Shown here: one piece after another, positions 8,293 through 13,976 of the stretch
Position numbering within the stretch: position 1 is the stretch's first letter
Layout: each line of letters opens with the position of its first letter
DNA from: Candidatus Woesearchaeota archaeon
Lineage (GTDB): Archaea > Nanobdellota > Nanobdellia > Woesearchaeales > WJKL01
Direction of reading: 5' to 3'
DNA: 30,103 nucleotides
Assembly: GCA_019322455.1 (NCBI GenBank)
Contig: JAHWIT010000177.1
Span: 1-30,103 of the forward strand
Translations under genes and position numbers: made by a program
Notes under the pieces: generated by a model
What the model saw: the letters and a program-made list of their open reading frames with translations, nothing else
What the model was told of the DNA's origin: nothing
The model's database searches: none

Positions 8293-9000
8293 TTATTTTA
8301 ATTTTCCTAATACTATATCTTCAATATTAACACTTTTATAATTTTTTGTTAGATCAAATATTATTTCTGCAACTTCTTGTGGTTCCATACAATTCTGAAA
8401 ATCTATTTGTACCTCTGTTCTTTTAACAAAAGTTGTTTTCATTCCAGCTAAGTATACACCTAAAACTTTAATATTATTATTTGATTTTTTAATTTCCTGT
8501 CTTAATGCGTTTGTAAAACCTCGAAGAGCAAATTTAGTAGCACTATATAAAACACCTCTCTCTGGTTGCGCATTTACCCCTGAAACTGAATTAATATTAA
8601 TAATAAATCCTTCTTTCTTTTTTATAAAGAAAGAGTAAATTCTTCTAGCAAGTTTTAACGGAGCTATAAGGTTGATACTATTAACATAATCAATTTCTTC
8701 ATCAGTTAATTCTTCAAAAAGAAAATTTGTTGCTAATGCAGCATTATTAATTAAAATAGAAATATTTTTTTTAATCGCCAACTTATATAAATCATCAATT
8801 GTTTCTAAATCTTTCAGATCTCCAACTACTAAATTACAAGATACATCATTCTTTAGAATTTGTTTTTTAACTTGTTTTAAATCATTTTGATTTCTACCAT
8901 GTATAATCAAATTAAAATCATTTTTTGCGAAAATTAAAGCTAATTCTTTACCAAGGCCTTTGCTTGAACCTGTTATTAAAACTGTTTTTTTGTTTTCCAT
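8293..9000 (-). CDS. Short-chain dehydrogenase/reductase (SDR)
   Basis: NAD(P)-dependent oxidoreductase of 235 residues, the size of a classical SDR. Rossmann motif TGSSKGLG at 10-17, DL at 61-62 in the adenine-ring position, NNA at 85-87, catalytic S138, and Y152/K156 in YSATK. HGR at 34-36 leaves an Arg after the second strand, which often goes with NADP preference (inference). Substrate unknown. It is divergent from the radical SAM gene at 9064, sharing a 63-base intergenic region, so co-regulation with the peptide cluster is plausible. SDRs accompany some peptide-derived cofactor systems (e.g. mycofactocin), but nothing in this protein proves such a link. Confidence 0.9.
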   Translation of the reverse strand: MENKKTVLITGSSKGLGKELALIFAKNDFNLIIHGRNQNDLKQVKKQILKNDVSCNLVVGDLKDLETIDDLYKLAIKKNISILINNAALATNFLFEELTDEEIDYVNSINLIAPLKLARRIYSFFIKKKEGFIININSVSGVNAQPERGVLYSATKFALRGFTNALRQEIKKSNNNIKVLGVYLAGMKTTFVKRTEVQIDFQNCMEPQEVAEIIFDLTKNYKSVNIEDIVLGKLK

Positions 9001-9020
9001 TCATCAAAAAAAAGAATGCA

Positions 9021-9034
9021 AATATTTAAATATT
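9021..9034. promoter_or_regulatory. Palindromic AT element between divergent genes
   Basis: AATATTTAAATATT is a perfect 14-base palindrome in the 63-base gap between the SDR and the radical SAM gene. It lies about 30 bases from the plus-strand start and can serve as a TATA box in either direction, so it may be a shared core promoter. Confidence 0.45.
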
Positions 9035-9063
9035 GCTGTAATTAAAGTGATTTTAAGGATTAA

Positions 9064-10014
9064 ATGAAAAAAAAGAAAAAAATTTATTGTCCACATCTAT
9101 GGAACAATATATTTATTGATCAGGTTGGAAATGTTTATTGTTGTGAATATTCCTATAGTTACTTTCTTAAAAAAAATATTTTAGGTAATATTTATGACAA
9201 AAAATTAAAAGATATTTATTGCAATAAGATTTTATCAAAACTAAGAAAAAAGTTATTAGATGGTAAATTAAAATGTTTTAATAATTGTGCTTTTTTAAAC
9301 AAAAATAAAATTGGAAATACAAAGAAAGAAGTTAAGATCGATTATCATAAACTGAAAAAATTAGTAATAAGGTTTGGAGAATCTTGTAATCTCAATTGTA
9401 TAATGTGTTTTTTAGACAGTAAAAAAAAGAAATGTTTAGATTATAAAAAAATAATAGAAAATGTAGATTTATCTCCTTTTGAAGTAATAGAAATAGAAGG
9501 CGGTGAGCCACTTTATATGGAATCTGTAAAAAAATTCTTTGACTATGCTGCTTCTAAAGATAAAAAGATTTCATTTCTAACAAATGGAACTTTGATTAAT
9601 GATGTGTGGGCTGATAAAATTGCTCTGAATTCATCTTATATTTGTTTTTCATTAAATGCAGCCACTAAAAAAACACATGAATTGATTAACAAAGGCTCAA
9701 AATGGAATTTAGTTCTAAAAAATATTCAAATGGTTAGAAAAGCAAAGAAAAAATATAATTCAAATGTGAAAATTATTGCCCATATGACCTTAGTAAAAGA
9801 AAATATTAAAGAGATTCCATTGTTTATTAAAAAATTTAAAACGTTTGGTGTTGATTCAATCGAGTGGGGATTTGATATAAGTGCATATTTATACCTAAAA
9901 AAACATGAAAAAGAAAAAGAAAAGTTAAAAAATAAAATCAAAAGACTTTTATATGAATATAAATCAAAAAATGATATAGATTTATCCAAATTGAAATTAT
10001 TATCTCTTGTTTAA
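9064..10014 (+). CDS. Radical SAM protein with N-terminal SPASM-like cysteine cluster
   Basis: 316 residues. The radical SAM core begins at about residue 98 with CNLNCIMC (C108, C112, C115), followed by IEIEGGEPLYME and FLTNGT. Before it, residues 7-80 look like a SPASM region: YCPHLWNNIFIDQVGNVYCC (C9, C26, C27), an ILGNIYD stretch and then C71/C75 (CFNNC). SPASM domains normally follow the core; here the cluster precedes it and the C-terminus is a short charged helix without cysteines. AAGGA at 9055-9059 precedes the ATG closely. It opens the plus-strand peptide cluster. The likely role is radical chemistry on a peptide, or activation of a partner; the exact reaction cannot be told. Confidence 0.88.
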   Translation: MKKKKKIYCPHLWNNIFIDQVGNVYCCEYSYSYFLKKNILGNIYDKKLKDIYCNKILSKLRKKLLDGKLKCFNNCAFLNKNKIGNTKKEVKIDYHKLKKLVIRFGESCNLNCIMCFLDSKKKKCLDYKKIIENVDLSPFEVIEIEGGEPLYMESVKKFFDYAASKDKKISFLTNGTLINDVWADKIALNSSYICFSLNAATKKTHELINKGSKWNLVLKNIQMVRKAKKKYNSNVKIIAHMTLVKENIKEIPLFIKKFKTFGVDSIEWGFDISAYLYLKKHEKEKEKLKNKIKRLLYEYKSKNDIDLSKLKLLSLV

Positions 10015-10069
10015 AAATCTATGATTAAGATAAAATTTGAAATTATAAAATAGAAAGAGGACGAAAGGT

Positions 10070-10882
10070 ATGACTATAATGAATTTTAATTTTAAAATTG
10101 CTAATTTTGTTTTTTCATTGAAAACAAACCGTAAAAAAATATTCCAATATTTAAAAAGAAAAATGAATATTTTTGAAACAAAAGAAAAACCCCAGTTTAA
10201 AATCTATCTTATATGGGATTCCCCTGAAAAAATTAAAAAAAAGTTTAGAAGCAAATATCAATTACTTAAAAAAGGAAAAGAAATTTATACTGGAAAAAAA
10301 AGATTATTCAAAGACGAAATAAATGTAAAGGAAACTAAAAATAATATTTATATTAAATTAAGAATAGATCCGCAAAATAAGATTACAAAAGATATTTTCA
10401 TTATATGTTTACATTCATTTATATTAGATAAATTATCTGCAAATAATTGTATAACTCTTCATTCTTCTGCTGGTATTTTAAATAATAATGTTTATTTATT
10501 TAGTGGGAAGAGTGGCCAAGGAAAAAGCACAATATTAAAAAGACTAGTAAAAAATAATAATTTTTTTCCTTTAAATGAAGATATAAACATACTATATCTT
10601 AAAAATAGGCAAATTATAATCTATCCTTTTTTTCGTTTTAATAAAAGAAAATTTTTAATTCAAAATAAATCTGGAAAGTTACGTTATTTATATTTTATTA
10701 AAAAATCACAAAAAACAGGAATCAAAATGATAGATAAGACTAAAACTGTTTATCTTCTTAAATTATATCATCAACCTTTGAGAGCAAAAAATAATAAAAT
10801 TTTTAGAAGGTTTGCAGAAAATATTTTGGCTTTTGAATTAAATCATAAGAAAAATGAAAAGATATTTAAATATTTAAAATAA
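10070..10882 (+). CDS. HPr-kinase-like ATP-binding protein
   Basis: 270 residues. The second half has the HPr kinase/PEPCK-like layout: ITLHSSAGIL at 128-137, a P-loop SGKSGQGKST at 145-154, then FFPLNEDI where HPr kinases carry their second acidic motif. The first 120 residues are basic and unassigned. HprK-like proteins recur beside radical SAM peptide maturases and in lasso-peptide loci, where some phosphorylate the precursor; no PTS or HPr protein is expected in this organism. Two starts are possible, the ATG at 10070 (AGAGG 9 bases before) or the ATG at 10079 (AAAGGT 9 bases before). It lies 55 bases after the radical SAM gene, probably in the same transcript. Confidence 0.8.
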   Translation: MTIMNFNFKIANFVFSLKTNRKKIFQYLKRKMNIFETKEKPQFKIYLIWDSPEKIKKKFRSKYQLLKKGKEIYTGKKRLFKDEINVKETKNNIYIKLRIDPQNKITKDIFIICLHSFILDKLSANNCITLHSSAGILNNNVYLFSGKSGQGKSTILKRLVKNNNFFPLNEDINILYLKNRQIIIYPFFRFNKRKFLIQNKSGKLRYLYFIKKSQKTGIKMIDKTKTVYLLKLYHQPLRAKNNKIFRRFAENILAFELNHKKNEKIFKYLK

Positions 10883-10936
10883 ATTTTTTAAACAAAATGT
10901 TTTTTATTAAAATATAAATTGGAATATGTTTGATTC

Positions 10937-10951
10937 CAAAAGATTTATATA
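10937..10951 (+). promoter_or_regulatory. BRE/TATA promoter of the precursor-peptide gene
   Basis: CAAAAGATTTATA at 10937-10949, extended by TA, matches a purine-rich BRE plus TATA box and lies about 41 bases upstream of the precursor ATG. The same 13 bases recur in front of the HEGLH gene (12401-12413). Confidence 0.65.
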
Positions 10952-10991
10952 TTAATAATATAATTTTTATAATTCTAGAGGTGTTTTATAA

Positions 10992-11081
10992 ATGAAAAAT
11001 GCTATATTAAGTGGGCCAAAATTATCTGATAGGGTACGAATGTGTGCCTGTAATGTGATTTGTACTCAAATTAGTTGTTAA
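10992..11081 (+). CDS. Putative cysteine-rich RiPP precursor peptide
   Basis: A 29-residue ORF preceded by GAGGTG at 10978-10983 (8-base spacing) and its own TATA box. The N-terminal 17 residues, MKNAILSGPKLSDRVRM, look like a short leader. The last 12, CACNVICTQISC, contain four cysteines (C18, C20, C24, C29) plus Thr, Ser and Asn, a typical modifiable core. The stop at 11079-11081 is 15 bases before the start codon of a radical SAM/SPASM maturase, whose ribosome-binding site follows directly. This is the arrangement of sactipeptide/ranthipeptide-type systems. A metal-binding small protein is the main alternative. The sequence does not match a precursor family I know. Confidence 0.78.
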   Translation: MKNAILSGPKLSDRVRMCACNVICTQISC

Positions 11082-11096
11082 TCAAGGAGAGATAAA

Positions 11097-12392
11097 TTGG
11101 AATTAGAAAATTTTCTTTTTTTTATTATTCCTTATTCTAAAAATAAGGAATTTATATATTTTCCTATGATCAATAAAGTTTATTTGAATGAAAAATCTGA
11201 TTATTCTAAAAATAATATAAAAAAACTTTTTTCTCAAGATTTAGAGAAAAGCAAAAAAATTTTTGAAACGGAATTTAATAGTAAAAAGGGATATGAAAGA
11301 AAAAAAATATTTCCTGCTGGTTTAGTAACAATACCAAATGACAATTGTAATATGAGATGTACATATTGTTATGCTAGAAGTAACATTGGAAAAGAATTAA
11401 ATTTTGAGGCATATATTGCTGCAGTTGATTATGTTGTAGCAAATTATAAATCTATAGGTTATATACCTAATACATTTGTAGGAGGTGGAGAACCCACTTA
11501 TAATTTTAAATTGTTTAAAAAAATGGTAGAATATTTTAAAGAAATGGTACCTCTTAAAAAGAGATGGTTAGAGATTACTACAAATGGTTTGTTCAATAAA
11601 GAAGTTTGTGACTATCTTTTGGCTAATTTTAATCAGATTAATATTTCTTTTGACGGCCCTCCAGAAGTTCAAAATTCCCAAAGACCTACAGTAAACAACA
11701 AACCATCTTTTAACATTGTCTACAGCAATATAAAATATATTCATAAAAAATTAAATAAGAATCAGGGTATTTTGATTCAAGGAACGGTTAACAAAAATAA
11801 TCTATCTAAAATAAATAAAATTAAAGATTTTTTTAAGCAAAATCTTCCAGGAGTAGAGTGTGTTATTGATGGAGCATTTGATTTAGGCAGAGCAAAAGAT
11901 AATCACAATTGTAGTGATAAATCAATAGTCTTCCATAGTAAATATTCTGATTTGAGAAGATTATATCCAAAAAAAGGATTTAGAAGATGTGCAATGTATG
12001 GATTAGTATTATCAATTACTGCGTCTGGTAAACTTACAGGATGTGTTCACGTTTCAAAACCTGATGATGAAAATTATGAACATTTTATTTATGGAAGATA
12101 TGATGATGAAAAAAAGAAATTAGTTTTTGATAAAAATAAATTAGATTATATGAAAAAAAGAAATGTTATGAATATATCTAATTGCAAAAATTGTTTTGCA
12201 AAATTTGATTGTGGGGGTAGTTGTCCACAAAAGGTTTTAACCAGTTGTGGAGATGATTATGATACTTCTAAATATTTCTTTTGTCAATATGAAAGAATGT
12301 ACCTTATTCAAAGATTTTGCAGTGCATTAAATATTCCTTTTAATAAAAATGAGATGATTTCTTTATTAAAAAATAATATCACTTTTAAGTAG
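11097..12392 (+). CDS. Radical SAM/SPASM peptide maturase
   Basis: 431 residues. The radical SAM core has CNMRCTYC (C84, C88, C91), GGGEPT at 129-134 and ITTNG. The SPASM domain is complete: C298, then G311 and C316, then CKNCFAKFDCGGSC (C363, C366, C372, C376), C384 and C396, enough for two auxiliary Fe-S clusters. Enzymes of this build install thioether or C-C crosslinks in ribosomal peptides. The N-terminal 75 residues (LFFIIPYSKNKEFIYF...) could be a precursor-recognition region, though I cannot confirm an RRE fold. The start is TTG at 11097 with AAGGAGAG at 11084-11091; no nearer ATG fits. It sits directly downstream of the cysteine-rich peptide, its likely substrate. Confidence 0.92.
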   Translation: MELENFLFFIIPYSKNKEFIYFPMINKVYLNEKSDYSKNNIKKLFSQDLEKSKKIFETEFNSKKGYERKKIFPAGLVTIPNDNCNMRCTYCYARSNIGKELNFEAYIAAVDYVVANYKSIGYIPNTFVGGGEPTYNFKLFKKMVEYFKEMVPLKKRWLEITTNGLFNKEVCDYLLANFNQINISFDGPPEVQNSQRPTVNNKPSFNIVYSNIKYIHKKLNKNQGILIQGTVNKNNLSKINKIKDFFKQNLPGVECVIDGAFDLGRAKDNHNCSDKSIVFHSKYSDLRRLYPKKGFRRCAMYGLVLSITASGKLTGCVHVSKPDDENYEHFIYGRYDDEKKKLVFDKNKLDYMKKRNVMNISNCKNCFAKFDCGGSCPQKVLTSCGDDYDTSKYFFCQYERMYLIQRFCSALNIPFNKNEMISLLKNNITFK

Positions 12393-12400
12393 TGAAAAAT

Positions 12401-12418
12401 CAAAAGATTTATAAATAA
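12401..12418 (+). promoter_or_regulatory. BRE/TATA promoter of the HEGLH gene
   Basis: CAAAAGATTTATAAATAA lies 22-39 bases upstream of the ATG at 12440, which predicts a short or absent leader. It is identical over 13 bases to the box before the precursor peptide, suggesting both units are expressed together. Confidence 0.6.
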
Positions 12419-12439
12419 TTTTCTTTCATTTATAGTAAA

Positions 12440-13351
12440 ATGGAGTATAATATTAAATGCAATGGAGAAAATTATGTTAATTTTCTATTTTATCCCTCAT
12501 TAAATCTTGTAGCTCATACTTCTAATTTGGTTGGTATACTAATAGGTGGTGTTGGTTGTCAACAATATACTCAAAGACGAGAACCAAAAGCATTGGATGC
12601 TTTAGGAGATTATAAGAAATTAGATTCATTTTTGTTTTACCAATCATGTCAAACATTGGGATTAAATAGAATTAGTGAAGTAGAAAGAGCTATAAATATT
12701 ATAAAGGCTATGGATAATTCATCATTTTTAGATTGTCCTAATTTTTCTTTTAATGAATTCTCAGAACTATTAGAAAAAAGCTATCAATGTTTTTACAAAA
12801 ATTATTGGAGAGAAAATCAAGAAAGATTAGAATATATGACAAAAAGGATGGTTCAAGAAAAAGATTGGAAAAAAATGTTAAATGTTATGGAAGAATCAGT
12901 AGGGTCAAAAATGTTATGTGATTTTTTTGTATTTTTAGTAGAAGCAGCAGCAGGTTCAGCGACTATGATTCCTCCTAATATATCTATTGGGGCGCCTATA
13001 CCTAGATATGACAGCGGATTTGTGCATGAAGGATTACATTTATTAATTGCATTGGCTGGTGATCAATATAAAGAAGTATTTGATTTTGCAAATTCTCATG
13101 AATGGAAAAAAGTCAATGAGGAAAAATTGCCTTATAATAATTGGAGAGGAAAAATTGAACAAGCGGTTGTAATAACATTAGATTCTTTAATTAATAAAAG
13201 ACCTGAATATCTTGATGGTTGTTTAGTTGGAGATTTAAGAGATAATATTTATTCTGAAATTAAACAGTGGTTTGAGGAAAATAGGAAAATACCATTACAT
13301 AAATTTTTGTTAGAAATTTTAAAGCAATATGAAAAAGAAATTTTTAACTAG
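12440..13351 (+). CDS. Putative zinc metallopeptidase (HEGLH motif) of the peptide cluster
   Basis: 303 residues, not a family I recognise by name. The key feature is GFVHEGLHLLIALAG: H196-E197-G-L-H200 is an HExxH zinc-peptidase motif in a hydrophobic helix. E240, 40 residues on in KIEQAVVITLDSL, is a candidate third ligand as in gluzincins. The N-terminus (NLVGILIGGVGCQQYTQRREP) is not a clear signal peptide. No membrane anchor is evident, so the protein is probably cytoplasmic. Being the last gene of the cluster with its own promoter, it is a reasonable candidate for removing the leader from the modified peptide; that assignment rests on context and the motif only. Confidence 0.75.
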   Translation: MEYNIKCNGENYVNFLFYPSLNLVAHTSNLVGILIGGVGCQQYTQRREPKALDALGDYKKLDSFLFYQSCQTLGLNRISEVERAINIIKAMDNSSFLDCPNFSFNEFSELLEKSYQCFYKNYWRENQERLEYMTKRMVQEKDWKKMLNVMEESVGSKMLCDFFVFLVEAAAGSATMIPPNISIGAPIPRYDSGFVHEGLHLLIALAGDQYKEVFDFANSHEWKKVNEEKLPYNNWRGKIEQAVVITLDSLINKRPEYLDGCLVGDLRDNIYSEIKQWFEENRKIPLHKFLLEILKQYEKEIFN

Positions 13352-13517
13352 ATAAATTTAATATTTTAAATAATTCTGTCAAATGACTCAACTATAAATT
13401 AACTTCTTAGAAAAATATAAGAAAGTCTTACTCTTAATATGGAAAATCTAACTTTGATTTATAGATAATAAGGATCAGTTTTTCCAGTCCAAAACATCTT
13501 AATAAAATCAAAGAATA
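13352..13517. other. AT-rich spacer
   Basis: 166 bases between the HEGLH gene and the 3' end of the minus-strand initiator tRNA gene. I see no ORF, repeat or RNA structure in it. Confidence 0.5.
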
Positions 13518-13531
13518 TAGCGGGGGATGGA

Positions 13532-13560
13532 CATCCAGAGAGAAACTGAGTTTACCCTCG
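13532..13560 (-). other. tRNA-iMet intron 4 (T-loop 59/60, 29 bases)
   Basis: Central helix TTCA/TGGA, bulges AAC and TGT, inner stem GAGGG/CTCTC continued by AAAC/GTTT, outer helix the T-stem GATGG/CCATC. Removal gives the standard seven-base loop TTCAAAT. Confidence 0.85.
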
Positions 13561-13574
13561 TTTGAACCATCGAC

Positions 13575-13603
13575 TTCCTCTGCTATGAGAAAACTCACAA
13601 CAT
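13575..13603 (-). other. tRNA-iMet intron 3 (variable loop, 29 bases)
   Basis: Canonical motif: central helix CCTC/GAGG, bulges AGA and AAG, inner stem TGTTGTGAG/CTCATAGCA (9 pairs, with G-T wobbles) and loop TTTT. Cutting after the second bulge base yields a five-base variable loop AGGTC. Confidence 0.85.
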
Positions 13604-13619
13604 CTGAGGGTTATGAGCC

Positions 13620-13641
13620 TTCCGTGATTCAAATTGAATCT
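13620..13641 (-). other. tRNA-iMet intron 2 (5' strand of the anticodon stem, 22 bases)
   Basis: Inserted between positions 29 and 30; only this junction restores the GAGGG/CCCTC stem. The intron has an inner stem GATTCA/TGAATC, and CCG of the exon can pair with CGG near its 3' end. The 5' bulge is then GAGA (four bases), so the motif is relaxed and the exact cut is the least certain of the four. Confidence 0.7.
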
Positions 13642-13650
13642 CTCCGGGCA

Positions 13651-13670
13651 TTCAGGCACTTATATAGTGT
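13651..13670 (-). other. tRNA-iMet intron 1 (D-loop, 20 bases)
   Basis: Canonical bulge-helix-bulge: central helix CAGG/CCTG, bulges AGA and AAT cut after their second base, inner stem CACT/AGTG with loop ATATA, outer helix the D-stem itself. Removal joins GGAG to T. Confidence 0.85.
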
Positions 13671-13713
13671 CTCCTGACTGCCCTACCCCGCTATATGCTC
13701 TAAAAATTTATAT

Positions 13714-13730
13714 TCATTTATAAGTCTTTT
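13714..13730 (-). promoter_or_regulatory. Promoter of tRNA-iMet
   Basis: On the minus strand CAAAAGACTTATAAAT, a BRE/TATA-type element, lies about 25-35 bases before the first base of the tRNA, the usual distance for transcription to start at or just before the mature 5' end. Confidence 0.65.
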
Positions 13731-13783
13731 GATAGTCTGCATTCAATAACCATAAACTAAATAAAATTTGTTTTCTCGTAAAA

Positions 13784-13791
13784 TTTATAAA
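13784..13791 (+). promoter_or_regulatory. TATA box of tRNA-Ser
   Basis: TTTATAAA ends 26 bases upstream of the first tRNA-Ser base, consistent with an archaeal core promoter starting transcription near the mature 5' end. Confidence 0.65.
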
Positions 13792-13839
13792 CATTCTACT
13801 TATTTAAACTTAATATGCCGCGGTGGCACAACCTGGTAC

Positions 13840-13876
13840 ATGGCGAAGGTTCTACCTGAGCCTCGCGACAGCCAAC
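13840..13876 (+). other. tRNA-Ser intron 1 (D-arm, 37 bases)
   Basis: Central helix TGGT/GCCA (one G-T pair), bulges ACA and ACT cut after the second base, inner stem TGGCGA pairing with TCGC and CA across a two-base bulge, and an apical hairpin AGGT/ACCT. Removal keeps A14, G18-G19 and A21 in place. A competing junction (exon ending ATG) would give a four-pair D-stem but no regular motif. Confidence 0.7.
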
Positions 13877-13923
13877 TGCGCGGGATTGCTAATCCCGTTT
13901 CCTTCGGGATATGTGGGTTCAAA

Positions 13924-13940
13924 ACAAAAATTTGTGAAAG
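13924..13940 (+). other. tRNA-Ser intron 2 (T-loop 59/60, 17 bases)
   Basis: Minimal canonical motif: central helix TTCA/TGAA, bulges AAA and AGT, inner stem CAAA/TTTG with a two-base loop, outer helix the T-stem. It sits at exactly the same T-loop position as intron 4 of the neighbouring tRNA-iMet. Confidence 0.85.
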
Positions 13941-13954
13941 TCCCACCCGCGGCG

Positions 13955-13960
13955 TTTTTT
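13955..13960 (+). terminator. Oligo-T terminator of tRNA-Ser
   Basis: Six consecutive Ts directly follow the discriminator base; oligo-T tracts end archaeal transcripts. The PINA gene starts 16 bases later. Confidence 0.6.
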
Positions 13961-13976
13961 AATTAAGAGGAATAAG

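Larger units (their letters stand above)
13518..13692 (-). tRNA. Initiator tRNA-Met (CAT) interrupted by four introns
   Basis: Read on the minus strand the ends pair as AGCGGGG/CCCCGCT with A1-T72, followed by discriminator A73. Removing four introns (100 bases) leaves a regular 75-base tRNA: D-stem GGGC/GCCC with loop AGTCAGGAGT; anticodon stem GAGGG/CCCTC with loop CTCATAA; variable loop AGGTC; T-stem GATGG/CCATC with loop TTCAAAT. The A1-U72 pair and three G-C pairs at the base of the anticodon loop are initiator hallmarks. Exons (forward coordinates): 13671-13692, 13642-13650, 13604-13619, 13561-13574, 13518-13531. Three of the four junction pairs form canonical bulge-helix-bulge motifs. 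CCA is not encoded. Maturation needs the archaeal splicing endonuclease and a ligase such as RtcB. Confidence 0.92.
13817..13954 (+). tRNA. tRNA-Ser (GCT) interrupted by two introns
   Basis: Acceptor stem GCCGCGG/CCGCGGC with discriminator G73 (13954). The anticodon arm CGGGA TTGCTAA TCCCG gives anticodon GCT at 13888-13890. The 15-base variable arm (TTCC/GGGA stem) is typical of class II serine tRNA; the T-stem is GTGGG/CCCAC. Removing introns at 13840-13876 and 13924-13940 leaves 84 bases including G73, with D-arm GCAC AACCTGGTA CTGC (three pairs, C13/C22 unpaired) and T-loop TTCAAAT. CCA is not encoded. The run of Ts right after it is the likely terminator. The seryl-tRNA synthetase gene lies 1.7 kb downstream. 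Confidence 0.93.

Noticed and set aside
7760..13692. Integrated element using the tRNA genes as attachment site
   Set aside because: I found no integrase and no copy of the tRNA 3' end at the far side of the block, so integration is not supported.
13768..13962. 64-codon ORF across the tRNA-Ser locus
   Set aside because: It reads through the tRNA and its introns and has no independent support; the RNA gene explains the sequence.
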